A stretch of 64,000 bases of DNA. It comes from Pseudomonadota bacterium (GTDB lineage: Bacteria > Pseudomonadota > Gammaproteobacteria > Burkholderiales > Sulfuriferulaceae). The notes under the pieces are model-generated. The model was not told the DNA's origin, searched no databases, and was given only the letters and a program-made list of their open reading frames with translations. The position numbers and the translations under genes were made by a program. This document shows positions 9,666-18,980 of this stretch, in pieces. Location of the stretch: assembly GCA_021795395.1 (NCBI GenBank), contig JAJYPN010000008.1:1-64000 (forward strand). The letters run 5' to 3'. Positions within the stretch are counted from its first letter, which is position 1. Each line of letters begins with the position of its first letter.

Positions 9666-10775
9666 TTAGTCCTTATCGGAAAAGACGATATCGACGATTC
9701 CATTATCAGAGCCGCCATCGTATGAACGTTTGATTACATGAATCCTGGACGGGCTTATGCCGTACTTCGCCAATGCCCCTCGACGCGTATCGATATCCGC
9801 CTCGGTGCCGCGCAGATACACCGCATGATAAAGTTTGGCCATGGCTCCGATTTCCGCCAGGGAACGGATTTTCCTGACGACGACATCGCCATTGGCCGTT
9901 TTTTCATAAAGACGGAATTGCGTGCGGTCACACGAGTGGTTTGCAGGCATGTTTCGGCCGGCGGGTTCCGTTATCTTCTTATAGCCGGAATCCTGTCTTC
10001 GAATCGACCGAGCGGCAGTTTCGATCATGCGGGTTTCAGTTTTTATTTCGGCAGGCAACACCAGTTTTTGCCCTGCGTAAATCAAGTTGGCATTGTGCAG
10101 ATTATTCAAGAGGATGATCTGGCGAACTGAAACGTGGTATTTTTGTGCAATGAGCGATATCGACTCACCTGCGCTGACGATATGGCTATCGGATTTTTTT
10201 ATTGCAGCCGGAATTAGGGCGGAAATAGGCGAATTTGCAGGCAAATATCGGGTGGTAGCAGCAGAACGGGGCTCGGTCAGGGGTACCACAGGAGCTTGAT
10301 TGAATATCAATTCGCCCGCGAATTGATCCTTGTTTTCGGAGCGGGCAAAGGGTGTCGAAAGACCGGTATCGCGCTCTGGCGGGATACTTGCCGAGGCGGC
10401 CACTGTCAGCGGCCGGGAAGACCCTGTCATCGATCCGTTATCGGTCAGGGGTCGTCCTCCGTCATAGTGAACAAGAGCCTGTTGTTCGCCGACCTTAACG
10501 AGTATTTCGGGACTAAGCCTGTCGACGACAATATAAGGAAAATCCTGATGGACGGGCAGGCGCATTACACCGTTTTCGGTATTGACGAACAAGGCAGGAA
10601 TCAGGTCGGGGTCACGAAACTGCAAATAAAGACGACTGCCGTCGTCGAATATCTGTACCGGCCGTACGGCGGTATCTCCGGCCGAACTGTAATGAAAGTC
10701 GTATCCCGGCAATTCCGAGGCGTGCGAAATTGACAGGAACGCCGCCGACAACAGGGACAATAATGTTTTTTTCAA
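9666..10775 (-). CDS. Envelope protein: VirB9/CagX-like N-terminal region, LysM domain, OmpA-like C-terminal region
   Basis: Signal peptide; DFHYSSAGDTAVRPVQIFDDGSRLYLQFRD...; LysM SHIVSAGESISLIAQKYHVSVRQIILLNNLHNANLIYAGQKLVLP; C-terminal TRRGALAKYGISPSRIHVIKRSY. Confidence 0.6.
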   Translation of the reverse strand: MKKTLLSLLSAAFLSISHASELPGYDFHYSSAGDTAVRPVQIFDDGSRLYLQFRDPDLIPALFVNTENGVMRLPVHQDFPYIVVDRLSPEILVKVGEQQALVHYDGGRPLTDNGSMTGSSRPLTVAASASIPPERDTGLSTPFARSENKDQFAGELIFNQAPVVPLTEPRSAATTRYLPANSPISALIPAAIKKSDSHIVSAGESISLIAQKYHVSVRQIILLNNLHNANLIYAGQKLVLPAEIKTETRMIETAARSIRRQDSGYKKITEPAGRNMPANHSCDRTQFRLYEKTANGDVVVRKIRSLAEIGAMAKLYHAVYLRGTEADIDTRRGALAKYGISPSRIHVIKRSYDGGSDNGIVDIVFSDKD

Positions 10776-12100
10776 TTCACGCTCCTTTCCGCGTTGGCCA
10801 CATCGGGAATTTCTATATCGTGCAAGACGATCAATGAAATTTTGGAACCGGCATCGATGGTCAACTGTGGTTTCATATTCAGATATTTACCCAAAATGCC
10901 GGTAGCGGTGGAATCGACGATCTGGCCAGCCGCATCGCCGATGGAGCCCGTGCTGCCAGGTGTGGCGTTCAGAATGAAATTTCCCGACGAATCGGGCGGC
11001 TGCAACGCCCAGGCCAGTACGGCGAGGAAAATTCCTGTGCCCAATTGGGGCAATATATGATTGTTGACGTTACCTTTGACGCCCGACCGCCCCAACGGAT
11101 CGGTGCCGTTCCACGCCGAAATCCGTATGGATGCGCCGGACGGCAATATGATGCGTTTGAAACCGAACATCATCCTGTCCTGGCCGAACAGCGTAGACTG
11201 GTTGTAGTCGCCTTCCAGGCGCGATCCGGCCGGAATGACCAGCTGGTCGCCATGGATGGAATCGTAAATATTTTCAGTTACCCGGGCGGATACGTGCCCG
11301 GGCAAGGTGTTATCGATCGCGGTCAATAGAACCAGCTGGATAACAGCGCCTTCCTGCAGGAGATTGCTCGACGGCGCCAAGTCCGGCAGCAAGCGTTTCG
11401 ATTGGTGCAATACGCTGGCCTTTTCCTGCCTTTCCTGCCAGACCTCATTAGGATCGCGGGCTTCCTTTTCCCTGACGGCTTGTTGCGCGGCAATCGCGAG
11501 CTGCGCTTGCGCATGCGCGCTTTCGTCTGCCGATTTGATCTGCTGCGCCACGCCGGCAGGCATAGCGGCTTGATCGAGCCTGGTTGCAGACGGGGCTACG
11601 GCTGTTCTTTCGTCGGGCTTGGCTTCATCGAAACTGGCAGGCAGATCGTTGCTCTTGAACAGGTTTTTTTTAAGATCGTCGAAATTAAAATTCAAGGCAT
11701 TCTTGGCAGCCTGATAGTTGTCGATCTGCTCGGGTGTGACCACGCCTGTCTCGAAAGGCAGCTTGCTGTCGGGATAGCGGATACCGTCAGCTTTTTTTGC
11801 CTTTTCCGCATTTTCTCTGGCAGCCTTGGCTTCGGCGGCGAGTTTCTCCTTTGCAAGTCTATCGCGTTCGGCTATATCCGCTTTTGCACTGGATTCCGAC
11901 TCAGGTTGATCGTTGCCGATCTGAGCGGCGATCGTTTCGGCACGTTTTTGCTCGGCCATGTGTTTTTGCGACTCATCGCCCGAAACGCTGAACTTGAGCA
12001 TGAAGGCGATAATCAATCCGCCCACCATGACGAAAGCGACTATGAGCACTATGTGCTTGCTGATTTTTCCTTTTCCCTGTGTGTTATCGGCGATCGCCAT
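10772..12100 (-). CDS. VirB10/TrbI-family conjugal transfer-like protein
   Basis: Probable start MAIADNTQGKGKISKHIVLIVAFVMVGGLIIAF (codon 75 of the listed ORF, RC start at 12100); C-terminal VIPAGSRLEGDYNQSTLFGQDRMMFGFKRIILPSGASIRI typical of VirB10/TrbI. Confidence 0.85.
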   Translation of the reverse strand: MAIADNTQGKGKISKHIVLIVAFVMVGGLIIAFMLKFSVSGDESQKHMAEQKRAETIAAQIGNDQPESESSAKADIAERDRLAKEKLAAEAKAARENAEKAKKADGIRYPDSKLPFETGVVTPEQIDNYQAAKNALNFNFDDLKKNLFKSNDLPASFDEAKPDERTAVAPSATRLDQAAMPAGVAQQIKSADESAHAQAQLAIAAQQAVREKEARDPNEVWQERQEKASVLHQSKRLLPDLAPSSNLLQEGAVIQLVLLTAIDNTLPGHVSARVTENIYDSIHGDQLVIPAGSRLEGDYNQSTLFGQDRMMFGFKRIILPSGASIRISAWNGTDPLGRSGVKGNVNNHILPQLGTGIFLAVLAWALQPPDSSGNFILNATPGSTGSIGDAAGQIVDSTATGILGKYLNMKPQLTIDAGSKISLIVLHDIEIPDVANAERSVN

Positions 12101-12918
12101 CAGTCGAACCATCCGAAAAAGGATTTGGAAACCGGTTTGCGGCCCTTGACCATGACCTTGACTTCCTGATCTCCGAGCTTGAGCAGCCAGGCATCGGCCA
12201 CACGCTGGGCCTTGAACATGCCGTCGGGTTCTATCGTATAATTGACGAGTTCCGGGCGATCCTTGTCGTCCAGAACGAAAAGGGCCGGTAATTCCTGCGC
12301 ATCGCGAGGGATTCTGAACCACGTAAACTTGCCGTTATCGGCGACCAGCGATGGGGCAAAATTCGCTGCGCCGCTAATCGTGTAGTTAACGAACATATCC
12401 GCCAACGATGGAGTAGCCGCCTCCTGTTTATCGTTATTGTCCGGCTCGGATTCTTCGTATTGAGCGGGCAATTCGTTCTGATCCGGCTCCGGCACCAGCC
12501 ATCGCACCCGCTGAAACCACACGCCGCTGTCTGCGGCTTCAAAAGTGAGCAGATAGGAACGCTGGTTGGTAATCAGCGTGGCGGTATTGACGCTGCCCGC
12601 GACCTTCGGCATCACGAATACGTGCCGCTTGTCTCCTGATATGGTATAAGGCCAGCCGCGTTTATCGTCCGCGGAAGGATAATAAGCCGTAATCCTTTCG
12701 TTTTCCGGTACGACGATTTCGGTATATACCTTGACGCGCGTCTTGATCGGGTAAGTGCGATTCGGATCGTATTCATACGACACCAGCTTCGTGTCCTTGA
12801 ATAAATCCGGCGCGACGATCGCATTGTCCTTATCCGCCGGCGGAGGAAAAATCGTTTCGGCGGAAGCGTTGCCAAACATCAGCAGCAAAACCGGAACAAA
12901 GGAATAAACCGGTTTCAT
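12100..12918 (-). CDS. VirB9/TrbG/CagX-family protein
   Basis: Signal peptide, SYEYDPNRTYPIKTRVKVYTEIVVPENERI..., YTISGAANFAPSLVADNGKFTWFRIPRDAQELPALFVLDD. Confidence 0.85.
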   Translation of the reverse strand: MKPVYSFVPVLLLMFGNASAETIFPPPADKDNAIVAPDLFKDTKLVSYEYDPNRTYPIKTRVKVYTEIVVPENERITAYYPSADDKRGWPYTISGDKRHVFVMPKVAGSVNTATLITNQRSYLLTFEAADSGVWFQRVRWLVPEPDQNELPAQYEESEPDNNDKQEAATPSLADMFVNYTISGAANFAPSLVADNGKFTWFRIPRDAQELPALFVLDDKDRPELVNYTIEPDGMFKAQRVADAWLLKLGDQEVKVMVKGRKPVSKSFFGWFD

Positions 12919-13565
12919 TGGCCCATTTCCTCGTCTATGGTGAATTGCGTCACATAAAAGCCGATGGGATTGTGCAAGGCTTCCTCGTCGCTCTTGACGG
13001 GCTCGAGCACATAATGAAGCGTGATCGCCCTGGTAACGGTAGTGGATTCGCTATTGCCGCTGAGCGTGGTCAATTTGACGATGGCGGTGATGACATTTTC
13101 TGCACTGGGCAATATCGTAATACGCTGCAAGCTCACATTACGGGCCAGCGAAGGGTCCTTATCCATACGCTCGAGCGTATTGTCGGCGGTCAGGAAATTT
13201 TCGACCTGGGTTTTTGCCTTGCTCAGCACCATCATTTTGGCGGAAGGCAAAAATTCGTTTCTGGTGCGATAAGGGTCGATAGTCAATAATTCCCTGACAA
13301 ATTTTGCCGCAAAATATTTGATATTCTGTTCGCCCGGTGTGAATTTTCTGGCCGCAAGCGCCGACACCTGCACCAAACCGGTATCCTTGTCGGAAGCAAC
13401 GAAATAAGGAATGCGCTCTTTTAGCGGCATCAACGACGCCAGGGCTACGGCCATCGCAATATTGACTGCCAGCGATCCTAACAAGAGCACTGTTACCCGA
13501 TTGGCTTCCAGCCTCGGGCGCAGGTTTCTTCGCAATTGTATTTCTATGGGATTATCCACGACCAT
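12915..13565 (-). CDS. VirB8/TrbF-family inner-membrane protein
   Basis: N-terminal TM plus RTRNEFLPSAKMMVLSKAK... and TTVTRAITLHYVLEPVKSDEEALHNPIGFYVTQFTIDEEM. Confidence 0.75.
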   Translation of the reverse strand: MVVDNPIEIQLRRNLRPRLEANRVTVLLLGSLAVNIAMAVALASLMPLKERIPYFVASDKDTGLVQVSALAARKFTPGEQNIKYFAAKFVRELLTIDPYRTRNEFLPSAKMMVLSKAKTQVENFLTADNTLERMDKDPSLARNVSLQRITILPSAENVITAIVKLTTLSGNSESTTVTRAITLHYVLEPVKSDEEALHNPIGFYVTQFTIDEEMGQ

Positions 13566-13667
13566 ATCTGCTTTTTTTAATTATTTACAATATCAATATA
13601 GCATTAGTTTATTACTAATAAATGAAATATAAATGGCAAAAAAAAGTAGGCGGAAAAGAGAGAAGAT

Positions 13668-15059
13668 TCAGGCTATTCCGGGGAAGCGCACGATGATCAG
13701 AGTACCCATTCCGGTATCGGGATCGGTAATCCGCAATTCCGCGTTGTGTTGGCGGACGATTTCCTGCACGATGGCAAGACCGAGACCGCAGCCGTTACCC
13801 GGGCTGCCGTCGACACGGTAGAAGCGTTCGAGCACTTTGTCGCGCTGTGCAACCGGAATGCCGATGCCGTTGTCCTCGACTTCGAGAACGGCGCCGTCGT
13901 CCTGATAGCAGCGTACGGTAATATAGCCGTTCTCGCCGGTATAGCGAATCGCGTTATCGATCAGGTTGGCGAGCAGTTCGCCGATCAACAGCCTGTCTCC
14001 GATGAACGGCGCGGACGTGATCTCGAAACCCAGATCGATTTTTTTAATGGCAGCCCGATGCAGCCAGAATGCGATGCTTTCTTCTATCAGTTCGGCCAGA
14101 TCGAGCCTTTGCTGGGTCACCAGATATTGCGATCCGGGCTCGGCGCGCGCCAGCGCCAATAACTGATTGGCGATGTGGGCAGCGCGCTGGGTGGCATCGA
14201 GCAATTGTTCGAGCATGCCGCGCAATTCGCTGGCCATGTCGTTGCGCAATGCGATTTCCAGTTGTGTTTGCAAACCCGCCAGCGGCGTTCGCAACTGATG
14301 CGCGGCATTTGCCAGAAAACGCTGCTGCCCGTCGATCGAGGCGGATAATCCCACCAGCAGATTGTTTAGCGCGCCGATCACCTGTCTGACTTCTATCGGC
14401 GCGTGCTCTTCGGGGACGGGGCTCAAATCCAGCAGGGAGCGGGCAGCGATCTCCGCCTGCAAGTCGCGTAGCGGTGTCAGACCGCGGCTGATGCCGAACC
14501 ACACCAGTAAAATGGCTGCGAAAGCGATGATCAGCGCCGGGGTAATCATGACTGCCAGCAGCTCGTACAGATTTCGGTCCCGTCGTATCAGGGTCTCCGC
14601 GATCTGAATTACGACAAAATGCGGCACATTGTCAAACCGCATCCCATTGTCCAACGGTATGCGCAACACGCCTACCCGGACTTTGCGACCGCTATAGTAC
14701 GTCGTATAAAAGATCGGCTTGCTGCCCAGATAGGCAGGCAGGGGCAGACGCAGATCGCCGGCGAAGCTTTTCCCGTCCTCGTTGACGATCTGGAAATACA
14801 CGCTGTCGTAGGCGTGAGTAAAGAGCGAACGCAAGGATTCGGGCGACATGACCAGAACCGGGTGATCGTTCCTGATCTCGATGTGCTGACTCAATGCCTG
14901 TATCGGATCAAGCAGAGCTTTATCATAGGCATCGGTAACCGATACCCTGGCAATATAAAACGCGCCCCCTGTCGCTATCGCCAGCAAAAAAAGCAATGGA
15001 ATCAGAACCCATGCCAGCAATAAACTGCGCAGGCTGTGATTTCGGATATTAGGCGCCAT
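13668..15059 (-). CDS. Sensor histidine kinase, TctE-like (two TM, HAMP, HisKA, HATPase)
   Basis: Probable start MAPNIRNHSLRSLLLAW (codon 41 of listed ORF); H-box FLANAAHQLRTPLAGLQTQLE, N-box NLIDNAIRYT, G-boxes. Confidence 0.88.
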   Translation of the reverse strand: MAPNIRNHSLRSLLLAWVLIPLLFLLAIATGGAFYIARVSVTDAYDKALLDPIQALSQHIEIRNDHPVLVMSPESLRSLFTHAYDSVYFQIVNEDGKSFAGDLRLPLPAYLGSKPIFYTTYYSGRKVRVGVLRIPLDNGMRFDNVPHFVVIQIAETLIRRDRNLYELLAVMITPALIIAFAAILLVWFGISRGLTPLRDLQAEIAARSLLDLSPVPEEHAPIEVRQVIGALNNLLVGLSASIDGQQRFLANAAHQLRTPLAGLQTQLEIALRNDMASELRGMLEQLLDATQRAAHIANQLLALARAEPGSQYLVTQQRLDLAELIEESIAFWLHRAAIKKIDLGFEITSAPFIGDRLLIGELLANLIDNAIRYTGENGYITVRCYQDDGAVLEVEDNGIGIPVAQRDKVLERFYRVDGSPGNGCGLGLAIVQEIVRQHNAELRITDPDTGMGTLIIVRFPGIA

Positions 15060-15723
15060 CGCCGGCTTCGAGCAGGTAGCCAAAGCCGCGTATGGTACGG
15101 ATATTGACTCCGGCCGGCTCCAGCTTGCTGCGTAACCGCGACATATACACTTCGATGGCGTTGGGGCTGATGTTTTCATCCCAATTGCACACAGCCTGCA
15201 ATATCTTGTCCTTGCTCAGGATCTGCCCCTGCCGCATCAGCAAATATTCCAGCACGCCCCATTCCCTGGCGGTAAGATTGAGCGGCGACTGTTTGATCCA
15301 GGCGCGATGCGACAGCGTGTCGAGCAACAGATCCCCGCAACTCAGCTGCGAGCTGTTCATCTGCGTCCCGCGTCGCACCAAAGCGCGGATACGCGCTTCG
15401 AATTCGTTCAGTTCGAACGGCTTGACCAGATAATCGTCCGCTCCGGAATCCAAGCCCCGCACCTTGTCGGCCACGTCGTCGCGCGCCGTCAAGATCATCA
15501 CCGGACACGATTGGCCGCGGGATCTCAAACGTTTAAGCACGGTAAACCCATCGATTCCCGGCAAACCCAGATCAAGCACGACGAGATCGTACGATTCGGA
15601 ACTCAGTGCCAGATCCGCCCGCTCACCGCTATTGACCCGATCCACGGCATAGCCGGTCTGGTCCAGGATGCGAACGAGACCGGCGGCCAACAGCTCGTCG
15701 TCTTCAACTATCAAAACTCGCAT
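15049..15723 (-). CDS. OmpR-family response regulator (TctD/QseB-like)
   Basis: MRVLIVEDDELLAAGL...VVLDLGLPGIDG; winged-helix C-terminus; overlaps the kinase start by 11 bp. Confidence 0.9.
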   Translation of the reverse strand: MRVLIVEDDELLAAGLVRILDQTGYAVDRVNSGERADLALSSESYDLVVLDLGLPGIDGFTVLKRLRSRGQSCPVMILTARDDVADKVRGLDSGADDYLVKPFELNEFEARIRALVRRGTQMNSSQLSCGDLLLDTLSHRAWIKQSPLNLTAREWGVLEYLLMRQGQILSKDKILQAVCNWDENISPNAIEVYMSRLRSKLEPAGVNIRTIRGFGYLLEAGDGA

Positions 15724-15896
15724 TTAATCTTCTTTCGTCGGCGTTTTGCGGCATGACTTTCCAAAAGCAAACACCATTATAGCCAGAATGCAAAAACGCG
15801 ACATAAAAAATCGGGAGAGCGTATACCTGCCGATGGAGGTATCGGCAACGGTCGCGCAACGAAAAGGAACGGCGCCGAATCCCAGCAGAAATGGAA

Positions 15897-16190
15897 GTGA
15901 AGCTGATCGATAAGCCGGGTTTTGTCGTGGGCAATCATTCCTCTAGGCGATTGATTGCTCAATCGCTCAAGCAGCCTACCCGCAGACTCGGCGAGCCGCT
16001 TCATCGTCTGCCTATTTGGCCTTGCTCCGGATGGAGGTTACCGCGTTTCACGTCCGCCTTGCGGCATACTCGTCTCTGTGGCCCTGTTCCTCGCCTCGCG
16101 GCGGCCGGCCGTTAACCGGCATCCTGCCCTATGGAGCCCGGACTTTCCTCCCCCCTGATCGCTCAAGGCGGCGATTGCCTGACCAGCTTC
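15897..16190 (-). ncRNA. rnpB: RNase P RNA (bacterial type A)
   Basis: Reverse strand GAAGCTGGTCAGGCAATCGCCGC...GGGGGGAGGAAAGTCCGGGCTCCATAGGGCAGGATGCCGG...ACCCGGCTTATCGATCAGCTTC: conserved P4/CR-I and 3' motifs. Confidence 0.95.
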
Positions 16191-16219
16191 CCCCATAGTG
16201 TAACCTATAACGCATCGTT

Positions 16220-16341
16220 AACCTAGAAACGGCAGTTGACCGCTAGCCAGCCGGGTTAAGCCCATGATGATTCATGGTCGCGCCTGGCCCTGCACCGCGA
16301 TGAACGCACACTTCAACGCGTCCAACTGCCGTTTCCAGGTT
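16220..16341. repeat. MITE-like inverted-repeat element, 122 bp
   Basis: AACCTAGAAACGGCAGTTG (16220-16238) and CAACTGCCGTTTCCAGGTT (16323-16341): 19-bp TIRs with one mismatch; internal hairpin CCATGA-TGAT-TCATGG. Confidence 0.65.
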
Positions 16342-16400
16342 TAATGATCCTTACAGCGATCGCGTAACGGCTCGAACGGGAAACCATGATATCGGTGTCG

Positions 16401-17018
<618 letters not shown>

Positions 17019-17029
17019 AAACGACGGAA

Positions 17030-17413
17030 TTAATGCAGAGTGCGCGGCATTGCCAATACGAAAGCCGGAACTTCGGCGTCAAAATGCTCGCCGTCTTCGG
17101 CGATCATCTGATACGTGCCACGCATGGTGCCGACCGGCGTATTCAGAGCCGTACCGCTGGTATATTCGAACGCTTCGCCGGGCTTCAACAAGGGTTGTTC
17201 GCCGACGACGCCCAGGCCTCGCACTTCCTGCACCCGATCTTCGGCGTCGGTGATCAGCCAGTGACGCGATACCAATTGCGCCGCGACCGTACCGGTATTG
17301 GAAATGGTAATGGTGTACGCAAATACATAACGCTCCTCATCCGGATCGGACTGCTCGGGCAGATAAGCGGTTTGCACGTTGATCGTGATATGTTTCTTTC
17401 TGATATCGGCCAT
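17030..17413 (-). CDS. apaG: ApaG protein
   Basis: [25 protein letters not shown]...[38 protein letters not shown]. Confidence 0.95.
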   Translation of the reverse strand: MADIRKKHITINVQTAYLPEQSDPDEERYVFAYTITISNTGTVAAQLVSRHWLITDAEDRVQEVRGLGVVGEQPLLKPGEAFEYTSGTALNTPVGTMRGTYQMIAEDGEHFDAEVPAFVLAMPRTLH

Positions 17414-17505
17414 GGTTCGCTTTCAATAAAACTCATATTGTTACTGAGAGGCAATTACAGGTAAAATTCCATGTTCTACTATTTAGCGGTCATTCAGGAG
17501 CCATC

Positions 17506-18195
17506 GTGTCCAGACAATTTCGTATCGCACCCAGCATTCTATCCGCAAACTTTGCCAAATTGGGACAAGAAGTGACCGACGTGGTCGCTTCCGGTGCCGA
17601 CATCATTCATTTCGACGTGATGGATAACCATTATGTCCCCAATCTGACTATCGGACCGCTGGTATGCGAATCCTTGCGTCCGGTCACTACAGCCATCATT
17701 GACGTGCATTTGATGGTCAAGCCGGTTGATCGCATTATCCCCGATTTTGCCAAGGCGGGGGCAAACATCATCACGTTCCACCCGGAAGCGTCCGAGCATA
17801 TCGATCGCACCCTGTCACTGATCCGGGAATCGGGCTGCAAGGCCGGGCTGGTATTCAATCCCGCTACCTCACTGAACTATCTCGACCATGTCATGGATAA
17901 AATCGACATGATACTGCTGATGTCGGTCAATCCCGGTTTCGGCGGGCAAAAGTTCATCCCCGAGACCCTGAATAAGATCCGTGCGGCGCGCCAGCGCATC
18001 GATGCGTCCGGACGCGACATCTGGTTGGAAGTCGACGGCGGTGTCAAAGTGGATAACATTGCCGACGTCGCACGCGCCGGTGCCGACGTGTTCGTTGCCG
18101 GCTCGGCGATATTCGGTGCAGCCAGGGATACCGACCCGCATCGGTACGATACTGTCGTCGCCGCGCTGCGCGCAGAACTGGACAAGGTGGCGTAA
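17506..18195 (+). CDS. rpe: Ribulose-phosphate 3-epimerase
   Basis: [14 protein letters not shown]...[18 protein letters not shown]...[11 protein letters not shown]. Confidence 0.97.
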   Translation: MSRQFRIAPSILSANFAKLGQEVTDVVASGADIIHFDVMDNHYVPNLTIGPLVCESLRPVTTAIIDVHLMVKPVDRIIPDFAKAGANIITFHPEASEHIDRTLSLIRESGCKAGLVFNPATSLNYLDHVMDKIDMILLMSVNPGFGGQKFIPETLNKIRAARQRIDASGRDIWLEVDGGVKVDNIADVARAGADVFVAGSAIFGAARDTDPHRYDTVVAALRAELDKVA

Positions 18196-18878
18196 TGGAT
18201 TTTCCCATCGCAATCAAGACGGTCGTCATCGATCTGGACGGAACCTTGCTCGATACCGCGCCCGATCTCGCTTACGCGGCCGAATTGATGATGCGGGATC
18301 TGGGTTTGCCGGTTCCGGAATTAAATACGATCAAATCCTATATCGGCAATGGCGTATCGCGCCTGGTCAAGCGGGTATTGACCGGCGATCTCGACGCAGA
18401 TCCCGATCCCGAACTGTTCGCCCGTGCCTACGCCATTTATCAGAAGCATTACAGTGAAAACGTCTCGCGCCATTCGCGTCCTTTCGACGGCGTAGTCGAA
18501 GGCCTGCAGCGCCTGCAGGCCGAGGGATTGCATTTGGCCTGCGTCACCAATAAGGCCGAAATCTTCACCATTCCGCTGTTGCGTGATACCGGATTACTGA
18601 AATATTTCGAACTGGTGCTGTCCGGAGACACCTTGCCGCGGCGCAAACCCGATCCGTTGCCATTGCTGCATGCCGGTCATCATTTCGGTACAGAACCATC
18701 CCAGTTGCTGTTGATCGGCGATTCGCTGAACGATACTCAAGCGGCGCGCGCCGCGCGCTGTGCGATTTTTTGCGTGCCTTACGGCTACAATCGCGGGGTT
18801 CCGGTACATGAATTGCAGCCGGATGCGGTCGTTCCCTCTTTGCTCGAGGCGGCAAAACTGGTTACGCGAGCCCACTGA
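18195..18878 (+). CDS. gph: Phosphoglycolate phosphatase (HAD family)
   Basis: VVIDLDGTLLDTAPDLAYAAELMM...; LLIGDSLNDTQAARAA. Confidence 0.93.
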   Translation: MDFPIAIKTVVIDLDGTLLDTAPDLAYAAELMMRDLGLPVPELNTIKSYIGNGVSRLVKRVLTGDLDADPDPELFARAYAIYQKHYSENVSRHSRPFDGVVEGLQRLQAEGLHLACVTNKAEIFTIPLLRDTGLLKYFELVLSGDTLPRRKPDPLPLLHAGHHFGTEPSQLLLIGDSLNDTQAARAARCAIFCVPYGYNRGVPVHELQPDAVVPSLLEAAKLVTRAH

Positions 18879-18980
18879 TCATGCTCTGCACATTTACCCG
18901 CCGCAGAATCGCCCTCGGACGCAGGCGCAACCCGCCGTGCCGCGCTGCGGCGCCCTATAATTCAGGTAAATGGGGACCGC

